A stretch of 64,000 bases of DNA from Allium sativum (GCA_030737875.1 CM060921.1:398886192-398950191), one strand, 5' to 3'. Positions 24,348-37,026 are shown, numbered from the stretch's first letter. A program made the numbers and translations. The notes: generated from the sequence alone by a model not told the origin.

Positions 24348-25449
24348 TCGACGAATAGGATTTTTTCTTTCATTATTTAATTTTATAAAAATATTAAAAA
24401 AAACCCGTAACCCACCAGTATCGTGCGGCGGAAGACGTTCATCTCTTCCTGACTATATTCCGGCCAAACCGCTTCGAATTTGACCCTGCTCCTTTGCAAC
24501 TTTTTGAAGCTCTCCTCCTCCTCCTCTTCAAATCTATATAAGGAGCTCCCCCCATCATCTAGTATTTCAAGAGAACAACGTCTCCAAAGTTCGGGTTTAT
24601 CAACCACCGTCGCCGCTAGCTGGTGCCGGCGAACCGCACCTTACCCCCATCGATCTAAGCGCCCGTCCATCCCCTTCGACATGGTGCAACTGGATTTCAT
24701 CCTCGCGCAACGGTTTGTGCTAAAAATCAAAACCTAGTTCAGAAGGTTTAGCTGAAGGTAACGGCCTGATTTTTAATTAAAGGCCATAACGCTTTAAAGT
24801 GTTGCAAATAATGATTTTCAAATAAAAATCATATCTTTTTGCTATGTTGACGAAATTCGATGAAACAGGAAACATCGGACTCGTAGCGACATCATCTACA
24901 TTCTAGAAGAAGCTAAACGTGTTCCGAGCTCGCTACAAATTTCAAAAGGATTAAAATCAAGGTGAGACATTTAAATTCAATATGGAATGGAAATGCGTTG
25001 TATAAGTTATATAAGCGAAATATAAATTATATATGCGTTGTACACCTCATGTATGAGCATTGTATAAGTTATATGAGCGATGTATAAATTATACATGCAT
25101 TGTAAAAAATCATATATGTATTGAAATGGAAATGAAATATATTTATATACATATATATACTCCCCTCGTCCACAGACCATGGACGATATGAATTGATTGT
25201 GATTGACGTGAAATTGATTGATAATGCAAATGGTTGAAAATTAGTTGAAATGCGAATGGTTGGAAATAATTGTTTGTGGTTGAAAGAAATTATTTGTGGT
25301 TGAAACAATGGGAATTGTTGTGGAAAATTCATATGATATGAAATTGATCTTAGATCATTTAGATAAGCCCCTTATGGAACGTCGCGAGGCCTAAGGTAGT
25401 GCGAGTAGCCGTAATCGGGACGGTACCGGTTTTTAATCCCCTACCGTTA

Positions 25450-26090
25450 TGCTGCCAAAATTTCCAGTGATACCTACGTGTTTGAATTATTTTCATGTGT
25501 TGAATTATATTCATATGTCGAATAAATTGCTCAGATAATAAAAATCAGATTTTTATTATGCGTATGAAGTATATGAAATATTCATGTGTTGAATAACATT
25601 CGTGTGTTGAATAAATTCTTTGAAAGATAAAAATCACATTTTTATCATATATATGTACTATATAAAATACTAGTGTTTTAAATAAATTATTTTAACTTCA
25701 AAAATAACATTTTTATCTTATGTATGAAGTACATAAAATATTTGTGTTTCAAATAAATTGATTTAACGATAAAAACATCATTTTTATTATATGTATGAAC
25801 TATTTAAAATATTCATGTGTTGGAAAGAATTCATGTGTTGAATAAAAGGATTGAATAATAAAATTAACATTTTATTGTGAATATGAAGTGCTAAAAACAT
25901 TCATGTGTGGAATAAATATTTTGAATGATAAAAATATCATTTTTATCATGTATTCGACTCGTTAAAAATACACATATGTTGAAACATATTTTTGTTCGCC
26001 AAAAATATCATTTTTATCCTATGTATGATGTGTTAAAAATAACTGTGTGTTGAAACAAACATTTTTTCGCTAAAAATATTATTTTAGCTT
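25450..26090 (+). repeat. AT-rich palindromic array (A 3' LTR)
   Basis: Roughly nine degenerate units contain ataaaaatca ... tttttatca arms and ttcatgtgttgaat spacers. Confidence 0.7.
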
Positions 26091-26096
26091 AGTTCA

Positions 26097-26098
<2 letters not shown>

Positions 26099-26150
<52 letters not shown>

Positions 26151-26164
26151 GTGTGTGTGTGTGT
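26099..26164. repeat. (AT)n followed by (GT)n microsatellite
   Basis: About 24 AT units run directly into nine GT units. Solo LTR C lacks it at the matching place. Confidence 0.95.
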
Positions 26165-26849
26165 TGAACATGAATATGGATTAGCTGATGAGTAAAGAAT
26201 ATATTTGTGTGCCCGACAAATAGGTAAGCCTTAATGAGTTGGCCACGCAATTTTATTATTATATAAACTCCAGTGAATGTCATTGGATGCGGAGTGCTGG
26301 TTGTTCTGTGTGAAATAATAAACGTCGCCATAGGATAGTAACAATTAATTTTGAACTACATTACATGGCATACTTCTTGAAGATGGCATACCCTATCATA
26401 TACCACATAAGCATTTGGAGCTTACGTGACGAGGTGGAAGATATACCATACAAGCGAGAGGCTTGTATGGCGATGACTATATTTCAGGTTGAACTGAAGA
26501 CTGATATGGACTATATAAAATATAACGGTAAATTTCCAGATTAATAAAAACCCCACACGGGTCTGGAGATGACAATAAACACATCTCTCTAGTCATTAAG
26601 GCACAAGAACCATTTATAGGGTGACGAAAATTTATTCTCTGGAGTTATGATCTATACACACTCCCTGTGGACACTGGAATATATCACTATAAATATGTGC
26701 ATACTTTTTAGGATTAATTGAGTACCTAATACGGCCTAATAAATTTCCAAACCCCTCCCCGTACAAAGGAGGTTATGGCGAAATTTTCTGAAATTTAAAG
26801 GCGTTAGTGAAATATTTGAAGTGAAAAACGATATGAAAATCGTCGAATG

Positions 26850-26851
<2 letters not shown>

Positions 26852-26888
<37 letters not shown>
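26852..26888. repeat. (TA)n microsatellite (A 3' LTR)
   Basis: About 18 TA units. The 5' LTR counterpart at 159-183 is about six units shorter. Confidence 0.9.
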
Positions 26889-26891
<3 letters not shown>

Positions 26892-28881
26892 TAAACGAAT
26901 TGCGCAACTACAGTTCGTGTTTTGGAATCGTAATTTTAAACGATTATACAGAGTAATCCGACCATCGGATTTTCTCGAAACCGGAACCGTTGGGTTCGCT
27001 TTGGAAAAATCTTTCCAACGATATAAAGTTTGTTAAAATCCAACGGTTGGATTTTGTGAAATGTTTAATTCAAATCTAAATAAAAACAACGCCAGAATGA
27101 ATTATACATATATATATATTAAATAAAACGAATAACGACGCTGCAGTTCGTATTTTGTAATCGTAACTTTAAACGATTATATCGAGAGATCCGACCGTCG
27201 GATTCTCCCGAAATTGGAACCGTTGGGTTCGCTTTGAAGACATCTTCCCAACGGACTTAACTTTATTAAGATCCAACGGTTAGATTTTGGGAAACGTGTA
27301 AATTAAAATTAAAGCAAAACAGCGCTAGGGCCACGTTATGACCTGAAACGTCGTTTAATTAAATGGCCCTATTTTTAAATAAATAAAAATAGCGAAATAT
27401 CATTATAAAATATTATAGGCGATATGGAATGGAAATAAACCGATCCTACTCGGTTTGCTTGATATATGATGGTTGAATGTGTTCAACATTAAAATTATAT
27501 AAAGAACGTAAATGTGGATGTCGAATAATTTAGCCATGTACAGAATTGATTTGAATTCTGATAAGCATGAATTATTTGGAAAGGCCGAGTAATTCTCATT
27601 TCAAATAATTGATCGACGAATAAATGTCGAAGATTTGAAGATGGTGCAAGACCGGTGATCTTCACATCGTGTAGATTACTACTGATGCCTTTGAGATGGG
27701 TAGCTCCCTTGACGAGGTTATAGTGGTATTAGTCTGAACGTACTTGTTGATCGTCCGGATATACGAGGGCCTCTCTCCTGTATTGGACATACGGGAGCAG
27801 GAATAAGGCGCCTCCGGTTTCGTTCAGACCCAGAACGAACTTGTAAATGGATGCATGTCTAACATTGGATTTTGTTCTATGTGGATTAATCTCTATCAAA
27901 TATATATATCTGTTTGGCGGCGGAGAATTTATTTTCTTGCTTAACGCCCTTCTCTGAGACGTACGAGCTCAGAGGTTATATATCACTAGAAATCAGTCGC
28001 ATAGAGTGAATTGCCTATCTGGCATGCGGAGATGTAGTGATCAAGGCTTTTGTTGAAAAGCAGTGTCTTGTGGTTGATGATCAAAGCACGACTTTAATAT
28101 AGCGTAGCTTTGTTTATAGTGTTGATTCGCAAACCTCACACCTCGGTATGAGTTAAAAATGGGATAAGGACTGCTAGGAGAACACGACGTTTCTTTCTAG
28201 CTATGGGTGGTGTCAACGTTTTACTAGACCTGACATTGTTGATTATTATACCTTTGTGGATGTTGGAATGCGAGGCGCCTCGATTATATCGGTCTCTACG
28301 GAGCCGATAGATAGGTCCGATAGGACCGGGAAACGTGTGTTCAGGAATAACTAATCCTCAAACATATGGGAAGACCGGCCCAGCCGATTCCAAGGGCTAC
28401 CCAGAGTGTGTAGTCCTGGGGCATTTGCTGGAGTGTCCCGAAGCCGGTGAGGAGCTTGCCCCTTGCCTCGACTCATGATGTAATCCAAATTTCCAATACG
28501 AAATTACGGATTTGATTGTAACTTATATATGGTGACATGATATATGGTACCCATGCCGTCTAGGATTGATATTTATGATTGAATTTGCTTTTGAATTTTA
28601 TATGCACTAGTAATAATATCAAATGATTTTTGCTTTACACGTATGAAGCATATTTTGGCCGTTATAAGGTAAAACTCTATCCTCCGGTTTGCGTTGCATT
28701 GTGTGATTGGACTTGAGTCTTATAACAGATTCATTTTTATAAAAAGCATTGTGTTGATTCAAAAGATTTATTTTATTTCATGCACTAGCAATCACTAGAG
28801 TAAACCCGTTCCGCAAAAGCAGCGTAGTCCTATGATTTTCCTTGTTATTGTTGTTTAAAAAGTTAAGTAGATTTCTCATAC

Positions 28882-28895
28882 CAATCCCATGACTG
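28882..28895 (+). other. Conserved U5 hairpin (A 3' LTR)
   Basis: CAATC-CCAT-GACTG has one A-C mismatch in the middle of the stem, 474 nt before the LTR end. It is the weakest of the ten copies. Confidence 0.4.
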
Positions 28896-30961
28896 ACTCA
28901 TAGTTTGTTTCACTTTGCAAACTCGGGTGCCCTTATTTTCACATGGGCAGCATAATGACAGGTGACAGGTTATATTTTGGCTTTTGCACTATAGCATGAA
29001 GTGCACCTTTTGGCTTGTATGGCGAGGACTTGACTTCTCAGTATTTTGGCTATGTGATATTTTGCCATTAGTACCTTATGTATATGATTCTGCTTATCGC
29101 GATGTAGACATATTTACTTTTATTATGTACTCTCTGATGTATATATCCAGTGATCTGGATGTAGACTGATCATTTACTTTTATGCACTAAGTTGTATCCT
29201 ACACTGTGCTGCTCTGATGTTATTACATATTATGATTCCACTGTCATATTGATGTAAATTATTCTATTATCTGTTTATGCTATTATCTGATCTCTGCTAA
29301 TGATGATTAATGTGTTATATTCCAATTATTATCCTTATCACCGTCGTACGGGGTTTTGAGATCGTCACACGTTTTGTTGTCACCAAAGGGAATGGGATTT
29401 TCTAAAGTTCCTATATATAAAAGATAGAGGCTTACCGCCTAAATTCCTTGTGATAGTATCAAAAGGTTCCCTTTTATAAAGTTTGCCTATCTAAACTTTT
29501 GCTTTATAGATGATAAGGACAGATATCATCCCAATATCTCTCGATAGGGTCATAAGGTTCTATCTTCTATACAATGTTTTATGAAGGAGCTGAAGCATAT
29601 AGCTTCCTTACCATCTGACGGTGTCCGGAGGATTCTTTCAGACTTTACAGAATAAGATTCGAGGTTATGGCCTCTACTACATTTTACAATACTGAGAGGA
29701 TTGTTAATTAAATTTTAGCTTGTGGACAATTCACTAATGCCCTTCGAAAGGACTTGTCATAATTGAAATTGATTCCTTATAAATAGGAAGTGGTTATCAC
29801 CTCCTTGTCATTTTATGGGATGGGAAGAGCTTTTTTATAAACCTAAACTAAGAATAAGGGGCTATCACCTCTAGATCCTTCAGTGGGAAAGAAAAGGAGG
29901 GTATTTCAATAAAAGTTTTGATTTATTAGTTGCCGAAGGCATATAGCCTATGAAGCTTGCCAACACAGTTGATGAAGGCAAGGATTGTTCGTGACTTATT
30001 GCTCTAGTGTCATATCGGCATAGGTGATGTCAGTAAGGTTTATTCAAAGAGTATGTTGGATTATTATTACAGCTTCCTTCGACGCTGCTATTTCCGAAAG
30101 AACTGATTTTGCAAGATTTGTTTATAAAATGGCTTTACAAACTATTTTGGAAGCCAAGGCTTTTACTTATGTCATGGTCGACACTATTAGTGTCAAAAGG
30201 GGTTTTTATGCTTAATTTCTAAATAGAAGCTCATGCTTCTGAAATCCTTGAAGTCATTGCCTATAACAATAGGCCTTTATAAACTTGTTTCCTTTAATGT
30301 TATTATGGTCCACAGAGAGCTTTTTACTAAATATTTTTTGTGGCTTTTCCTCTCTGGCCTACTGGTGTCAACATTAGTGACAAGGAGACCTTTTATTGAC
30401 TTCAAGACTAGCAAGAGGTTATCGCTTGTATATGTTGTCGCCATTGTTTACGTCGACAAATTTTGTTTGCTTGCTTGGTTGCATGTTGCCGAGAGGATTT
30501 TCTTACTACCAGAATTGCTGTATTGACTTTGACACTTAAGTAAAGAGTCAAAGGTGCGGTTTGCTTCCAAATCTAGACATAAAAGTAAGAGGCTATTGCC
30601 TGATCACCCTTAGGGAGGAAAGAGTCGAAGGGGTGGTTTGACAGACCTGTAATTTTTCTTCTTTCTCTTAAACTCTGGGATAGGTAGAGTGTTAGTAATT
30701 TTCAGTTCATCTTCTTCGAATAAAACTTCCAAAAACAAGAAAGAGGCTATAGCAAATTAGGAGCTTTTCAACTGCATGTTTATTTTACTCTTTTGGATAT
30801 TTCAAGAGGCAAAGCCACTTATTGCCTTTTACCTAGACTCTGATCACCCAAAAGGGCATCTTTATATACCGCTTTTGTATTTTGCAATATTTGTACTCTC
30901 TCTGTACAGGTTATGAGAAAGGGGATATTTAATAAATACATAATAAATGAATGTTATTTTG

Positions 30962-30965
<4 letters not shown>

Positions 30966-30994
<29 letters not shown>
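30966..30994. repeat. (TA)n microsatellite
   Basis: A pure TA run in the non-LTR segment. Confidence 0.95.
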
Positions 30995-30996
<2 letters not shown>

Positions 30997-31051
30997 CCAA
31001 GCTCTCGAATGTTATGATTTATTAACTCGTTTCCTATCGCTGGAAGTTAAT

Positions 31052-31078
31052 ACTACAGATGACCGCGTCATCTGTAGT
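31052..31078. repeat. Perfect inverted repeat, 12-bp arms, 3-bp loop
   Basis: actacagatgac-cgc-gtcatctgtagt, with the outer end reading ...tagtg. It resembles the TAGTG/CACTA ends of CACTA (En/Spm) transposons, but no partner terminus is visible because A and E flank the segment. Confidence 0.6.
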
Positions 31079-31408
31079 GCTTAGCATAGGGCCTTAGAAA
31101 AATGAGATTTTATAGTTCAGTATTAGAGCATAGATTTTTGTAAACTTAAAAAAAAATTCTTAATAATATTTTTAACTAAACCCAAATATCAGTAGAATAT
31201 TCCATGGTACGCGAAAATGATATTATGAAATACCTGTATTTGTATTACGTAACGACATATATACCCCACAAATAAAGACCATCCTTCGGTATCTTACAAA
31301 AGCTCATGTTATAAATAAGGAAGGTAAGATTTGGGGAGGGGAATGGAAGGGTGTGTCTAGTGGAGGAAACACCGCTAGTAATGGTAATACTCGATCCGAA
31401 GCTCAGGG

Positions 31409-31413
31409 AGAAT
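31409..31413. repeat. Putative left target-site copy of element E (agaat)
   Basis: These are the five bases before the LTR start. The right copy lies outside the window, so this cannot be confirmed. Confidence 0.5.
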
Positions 31414-31818
31414 TGTGATAACCCCAAACTTCTGTAGTACGAAAGCAAGGATAATAATTGGAATATAACATATTTAAAACCACAACAGATCTCAGATAAT
31501 AGCATAACACATAAATCATAGCAGCGGAAATAGAAATGTCATCAACAACACAACATCAGAGTGGCACAGTTACAAGATACAACTCAACATATAAAGTCTC
31601 AGCGAATAGAAATATGTCTAAAACTCCATCAAGTACAACATAATTCAATGATGTCTAAATGTCTCAAAGTAGAAATAAAAGATAAAAGAAAAGATCTTCA
31701 TCTCCCGTCCATAAGCATACTCCAATCCAGCACATGTGCAAAATAACCTGAACCTGTCACTTGGCTGCTCGTGTGAAAAGAGGGCACCCAAGTTTGCAAA
31801 GTGAAACAAACTACGAGT

Positions 31819-31832
31819 CAGTCATGGGACTG
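31819..31832 (-). other. Conserved U5 hairpin (E 3' LTR)
   Basis: CAGTC-ATGG-GACTG, perfect 5-bp stem, 405 nt from the LTR end. Confidence 0.6.
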
Positions 31833-32406
31833 GTATGAGAAATCTTTCCTAACTTATCCAATAATATTACTAATCACTGTACCATGCCGCTAACGAGGAA
31901 CGGGTTTACTCCATTGGATTGCTAGTGCATAAACTAAATAAATTTTTATTCAAAACAATGCAACGCTTTTTAGAAAAATGAAATCATTATAAGACTCAAG
32001 TCGCATCACACAATGCAACGCAAACCGGTGGATAGAGTTTTACCTTATAATGATCAAACATGCTTGATACGTAGAAAATAATATTTAATATTATTATTAG
32101 TGTCTAATCAGTTTTAAAATACTTCAAAGTAAATGTATCAATCCTAGACGGCATAGTACCCCATCCTATTATATCGCCATATATAGGTTTACAATCAAAA
32201 CCGTAATGTCGTATTGGTAATTGGGTTTCCATCATAAGTCAAGGCTAGGGATGATCTCCTTACCGATTCAAGACACTCTAACCAATGTCTTAGGATTTGG
32301 ACGCTGGCGAACCCTTGGATCCTGTAGGGCCGGTCCACAAATACTTTAGTGGATTAGTTATGCCTGAACACACGCTTCCCGGTCCTATTGAAACTATAAA
32401 TTGGTC

Positions 32407-32411
32407 ACTAT
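32407..32411. repeat. Target-site duplication of D, left copy (actat)
   Basis: actat recurs at 43639-43643. The empty site is visible in the other E LTR at about 54724-54728. Confidence 0.96.
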
Positions 32412-32799
32412 TGTAACACACCGCCTCCGCTAGGGTCACTCGCAAAGGAATGCACTAGCTTTAGAGGGGCATTATTGGTAAACATGCACAGAAATATCAC
32501 AAGACAGAACATATAAAATAGCGGAAGTAAAATCGAACTTTCATAAACATTAATAATTAAGGTCTAAAGCCTTTTACATCAGAGTACATCAAAACCTGTC
32601 TTGCAATAGTAAAGAAGCATAAAGACTTTTTAAATAAATTATTCCCCAACTAAAAACAGTAAAGTAGCCATAGCCAAGAAAAGTCCAAGCCATCCATGAT
32701 GACCTTCAAGCAGAATAAGTCCGAACTAAACAACAGTATTTCCTCCCTGTAACCTGGGGGGGGGGGGAAACGGAAGAAAAGAGGCGAAACAAAACGGGT

Positions 32800-32813
32800 C
32801 AGTCAAAAGACTG
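32800..32813 (-). other. Conserved U5 hairpin (D left LTR)
   Basis: CAGTC-AAAA-GACTG, perfect stem, 388 nt from the LTR end, next to the G-run and purine tract. Confidence 0.6.
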
Positions 32814-34259
32814 AGTAAGCCCTATCTACTATCAGCATAAAAACTAGTAAAGTTAACTGACATGAGAAACTGAGATGAACATAAGCATGATGACATGATA
32901 GATAAGCTAAATCAAAATAACAGGATGAACTACTGAACTCAGATAAACTAAGGTGTCATGATAAATTACGGTGTCAAGATAAAACAAGGTATCCCATCGT
33001 CAAGTTCCTGTCAAATATAATATCCCCAAGATATCTATCACGTATAACATCCCATGGTATCTATCCTGTCTTTTAGCTCTGCACCTACCATACTAGTATC
33101 CCCACCGTATCATGTGTTAACCATGAATGACCCTTACTCAAAAGTCGTGTAATGGTCCATGTCAACCTAATATATCGCATATATAGGTTACTCAACTCGT
33201 ATGTTTTATTCCATGTAAATGTTCAGTCCCTTGCGTAGACCATACGGGCTTCCCCATGAGATTCTATACTACTTTAACATAGTTCCATGATCCTTAAGAT
33301 CATTTTGGATTGTCACCCTATATCTAACTAGGGTCTTTCAACATGAATCATTGTTTGTACAACTAGGACTTATGCTACCTAGGACTACTAGGGATTATGC
33401 TTACCTATTGCACGTTTTCGTATCTCGGTTTTGGTTCAACCACCCAGGGCCACTAGGATTTACGCTAACCGTCAACCGCGCCCTTTTTCCCACGCATTCA
33501 TCGTGAATCATTTTTCCATGACTGTATGCACATGTATCACATCGTGCCATCCGAGTCCTGTCACAGGGCAGGTCAGGAAATACAGGACTCGGTCGGGAGC
33601 TTTCGATTTATCCGCCGATGCAGATGCTAAGGTCTGCTTTTTTCTATACGTGGCTATGGTCCCACGAGACCACTCCCTCAACTAGCGAAAGACAAGACAG
33701 GATAAATCCTATACGAGAACACACTACTAGCCAACCCACAATCCTAGCCTTACCGCAACCATAATTAGATAGCAATTATGGTCTTTTGGGTTTTCTCTGC
33801 CTTTCCGTACGTACACGCTTGACCAAAGATGGTAGGTAGCCTGACGAAAAGCTATCTAGGGCACGACCGTGTATCGTCGACTATCCCCTATCCATCCCCG
33901 TCTTTAGGTCGCTCGAATAGCAACCAAGGCATACTCTTGGTTCTTCTAACGCAGACCTTAACCTCTCATGAGCCTAGTATGATCACCTGGCAGCTCACAG
34001 AGGGATACCAAGAATATCCTCACGTTCCCCGAAGCCGCTGCTTCGTTACCCAGTTCGCTGGAGCCTTTATCTAAATCAGATACTTGCTCCTACTCGTATA
34101 CTTAAACGATGACCTACCGTATCAGGTTACTCATCTATCTATGAACTGGTCCAAATCTCCTTGACTAAGAATTATTACTTAGCTATTCTTCAACTATGGT
34201 TTACCACTTAGCCTTATTCCCGTTATTCTTGTTACTTACGGTTATCCACCTAATTCTCC

Positions 34260-35270
34260 GAATTAGGGTTTATATAATGGATTAAGTGTCACTTAAGTTC
34301 ATGACTTAATCTCATCTACAAATCATGTCAAAATTGGCTAAGTATCCAAGTCCAAGACTTAACCCTACAAACCATGTTCACGTTGGTTAAGTATGTATTA
34401 ACTTGACCCTATCAAATTACTGAGTCAAATTGGTCAAGTGTATTCAAACGATTCGTGACTTAGCCTTATCATGTTATCACGTTGGATTGGTTAAGTATTG
34501 GTTAACTTAACCTCAATAAATTCACGAGTTAGATTGGTTAAGTATAGGTCACTTAACCACATCAAATTATCATGTTAGATTAGTTAAGTGTTTAACTTAA
34601 CCCCATTAAACTACCAAGTGGGATTAATTAAGTCTAGGCTAACTTAACCCCATCCGATTTCCATGTTTAGACTAGTTGAGTCTAATCTTAACCCCATCCA
34701 TTAACTGTATTTTTCGGTTAAGCGTCATTAAGAAAACTTACTTAACCTTACCAAGTTATCGTGTTGGATTGATTAAGTGTTGGTTAACTTAACCACTTCA
34801 AAATCGCCGAATTGGATGGGTTGAGTCCAGGTTAACTTAACCACATCCCCTAACTGTATTATACGGTTAAGTGTAATTAGGAAAGCTTAATTAACCGTAT
34901 CAAATCCACATGTTGGTTTGGTTAAGTGTTGGTTAACTTAACCACTTCAAAATCGCCGAATTGGACGGGTTGAGTCCAGGTTAACTTAAACACATCCCCT
35001 AACTGTATTATACGGTTAAATGTAATTAGGAAAGCTTAATTAACCGTATCAAATCCACGTGTTGGTTTGGTTAAGTGTTGGTTAACTTAACCCCGTCCAC
35101 TAGTCGTATAAAAATGGTTAAGTGTCATTAGGCAAATCAAGTTACTTAACCTACCCAACCTTGTCATGTTTTGTTAAGTATCATTAGCTTAATCAATTTA
35201 CTTAACCCATTTGTCCATGTCATATTTGGTTAAGAGTCATTAATCAAATTAACTTAACCCTATCATGTGG
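34260..35270. repeat. Quasi-palindromic array with 149-bp higher-order repeat (D left LTR)
   Basis: Many units pair ggttaagtgt with aacttaacc. A larger unit starting tggttaacttaacc repeats at 34781, 34930 and 35079, exactly 149 bp apart. The counterpart is at about 40870-41890. Confidence 0.85.
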
Positions 35271-35299
35271 CATTAATTACTTAATGCACCTCAACCTCT

Positions 35300-35495
35300 C
35301 ACATTAGACTTTGTTGTGGTTACTAGTTAAGCCGGTCGGTTCCGGGTAGCTTTACATCACAACTTGGTCTAACCTCGGGTTCAAGCACAACATGACCAAC
35401 TTCTCACATTGGGTCCTATTGTTTGCAACTACTAGTTAGGCCGGTCGGTTCCGGGTAGTTTTACGTTGCAAACTCAACCCAACCTCGAGTTGGCC
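35300..35495. repeat. Two-copy repeat with ccggtcggttccggg core (D left LTR)
   Basis: Two units of about 110 bp, diverged from those of B but with the same core and the closing aacctcg stretch. The counterpart is at about 41915-42105. Confidence 0.8.
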
Positions 35496-36545
35496 ACACT
35501 TATATTATCTAAGTGTCATGTCCATTATGTTTCCAACACATATTACAAGTTTTCAAGGATTTGGGTAGACCTAACTTAATAGGTAAATTCCCAATTCCAT
35601 AGTATGGGTAGACCTAACTTAATAGGTAAATTCCCAATTTCATATTTTCAAACATACTCACATGTCAACTTCCATGTTATATTTCAAGTCATGTTTTCAA
35701 GTTGTATTTTCATGTCATTAGAAATTACCCATAACATAACCCAACGCTTTTAAACTCGCATATACGTTCGTACCAACATAATGGATTAAAAGAAGAGACT
35801 TGGCAAAGGCATGACAAAAATGGATATTAAGCCACAAGTTAATCATGGTGGCAAATGAGGTACAAATTTGTTCATCAACTTGCATGTTACATTCTTAAGC
35901 CTCAAAAACATGCATAAACCCAAACTTGACACATAAGCGAATCATGGTGACAAAAGACATGGAATGATGACTAATAACTCGCATATATCATCATATAAGG
36001 GTTATGACTTCATATGCAAGTTGACATAAAGGTTATGAGGGTTCTTATGTTGCATAATGCAACATTTCAACATAAAGGTTGTAGCTTTTAGCCCAAAAGA
36101 TCAAGATAATGACTTCATAAACTTGCATGACATGATAGCATGTATCACACTCAATGATCAAACCCAAACTTGCAACATGAACATTTAACTTCATAGTTAA
36201 TATCTAAGAGTAGGGAAAGGGCTTACATTGCTATGAAGGCACAAATCAATTAAGTTAAAGATTGAGACAACGCCTATGCATGCCATCATCCAAAAACCCA
36301 AAGATGAAAGCTCCAAATCAATAAAAACCCCATCTTGATGAGCCAAGATCAAAGCTTTAGCCTTGAAATCAACTTGAGAAACTCTCATACTAACATAGGG
36401 ACTCTCTAATACTCTCGTGATCATGAAACTTCTCATAGAAATGAAGTGGAGGCTAGGATTTTGAGTGGAGGCCATGAGAGGAGCAATTTTGCCATAGTTT
36501 AGTTGCATGAATGAATAATGAGGATTTAGGAGAGGGTTAGGGGCT

Positions 36546-36553
36546 TATTTATA
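36546..36553 (-). promoter_or_regulatory. Candidate TATA box (D 3' LTR)
   Basis: TATAAATA on the minus strand, 473 bp into the LTR. The same position is seen in the right LTR (43158-43165). Confidence 0.5.
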
Positions 36554-36691
36554 GAGATTAGGATTAGTTAGGACCCTTAGATTAACCCTAGGACCAACCT
36601 GAACCATCAGATTTCAAACCAGGCCCAAAAACCTAGCCAAGACAGAAAATAGGTTCACCAGGCAAAACTGCCCGGCCACCATAGGTCGACC

Positions 36692-36763
36692 CCCAAGTCG
36701 ACAGGGCTGTCGACTTGGGTCAAGCCATGTCGACTCCCAAGTCGACAGGGCTGTCGACTTGGG
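36692..36763. repeat. Tandem pair of strong hairpins with GTCGAC arms (D left LTR)
   Basis: cccaagtcgac-agggct-gtcgacttggg occurs twice (36692-36719 and 36736-36763), each with 11-bp perfect arms and a 6-nt loop. It lies upstream of the TATA box in U3. The right LTR has an identical pair (43304-43375). Confidence 0.9.
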
Positions 36764-37026
36764 GAGCCTGGCGGGAATTTTTCCCGCCTTGCCTTCCAGC
36801 CCTAATTTTCGAAATTAGAACTCGTTTTTGAACTTGAATTTTCTGAAAACTTCGTCGGATCATAACTTGGTCATACGGACTCCGATTCTCGAAAACTCAG
36901 ACTCTATTTCGCGTATTTTTCCGAGACGAACGCAATGGCTTAGCCCGTTTTACTTGATTCAGAATTTAAAATTAAATCCTGCCTTGATTCTCGTCTTAAC
37001 ATGTTATCGAAATACGGGTTTTTACA

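Larger units (their letters stand above)
1..29369 (+). mobile_element. Element A: Ty3/Gypsy chromovirus (Tekay/Del-like), decayed, 5' edge outside the window
   Basis: This is a structurally complete but coding-dead LTR retrotransposon reading left to right. In order it shows a 5' LTR (1-1033 and 17300-18934), PBS, gag, protease, reverse transcriptase, RNase H, integrase, chromodomain, PPT and a 3' LTR. The 5' LTR is split by element B. Position 1 of the window aligns with position 26691 of the 3' LTR, so about 3.1 kb of the 5' LTR lies off the left edge. The two LTRs differ by several percent by eye, which fits an insertion old enough to have gathered eleven in-frame stops and two frameshifts. 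Clade assignment rests on domain order plus the C-terminal chromodomain, not on a phylogeny. Confidence 0.93.
23545..29369 (+). mobile_element. Element A 3' LTR, 5825 bp, complete
   Basis: It runs from tgtaataaccc to gatcgtcaca. Layout: U3 with TATA candidate 24340-24347; GC-rich leader 24415-24730; conserved ccatggac block near 25170; AT-rich palindromic array 25450-26090; a long (AT)n(GT)n tract at 26099-26164; a block of about 400 bp not found in C (26340-26690); double module 26890-27330; conserved U5 block 27905-27980; small hairpins 28811-28822 and 28882-28895. It serves as the uninterrupted reference for the split 5' LTR. Confidence 0.95.
29370..31413. other. Non-LTR segment of about 2 kb without a recognised gene
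   Basis: It lies between the end of A and the start of E and matches neither. Open frames of 63-97 codons exist but show no family motif. A short quasi-palindrome of the form gaggctat(n)gcctc recurs about every 100-200 bp (for example 29427, 29592, 29661, 29790, 29858, 29937, 30225, 30415, 30589, 30743). A (TA)n tract lies at 30966-30994 and a 12-bp-arm palindrome at 31052-31078. It may be a decayed transposon or older intergenic DNA. Confidence 0.6.
31414..32411 (-). mobile_element. Element E 3' LTR, left fragment (U5 side)
   Basis: It starts tgtgataacccc and aligns with 53731-54728 of the other E LTR. It contains the U5 hairpin at 31819-31832. It ends in actat, the target of D, and resumes at 43644. 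Confidence 0.93.
32412..37026 (-). mobile_element. Element D 3' LTR
   Basis: It runs from tgtaacacac to tttttaca. It holds the U5 hairpin (32800-32813), a 12-G run (32756-32767), the TTAAG array (34260-35270) with a 149-bp higher-order period, a two-copy ccggtcggttccggg repeat (about 35300-35495), a candidate TATA (36546-36553, minus strand) and a tandem GTCGAC hairpin (36692-36763). Confidence 0.95.

Noticed and set aside
24383..24737. Open frames on both strands of the A leader, with Ser or Glu runs
   Set aside because: They are mirror images of a ctcctcctc repeat and lack conservation.
30024..30526. Two adjacent frames of 63 and 97 codons as a possible host gene
   Set aside because: There is no family motif or recognisable splice structure, and they lie among recurring quasi-palindromes.
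31052..31078. Rho-independent terminator
   Set aside because: Hairpin followed by no T-run, and the genome is eukaryotic.
33431..33685. 84-codon open frame, repeated almost unchanged at 40044-40298
   Set aside because: It is antisense to element D inside both LTRs. The similarity follows from the LTRs being near-identical, and B has no counterpart.
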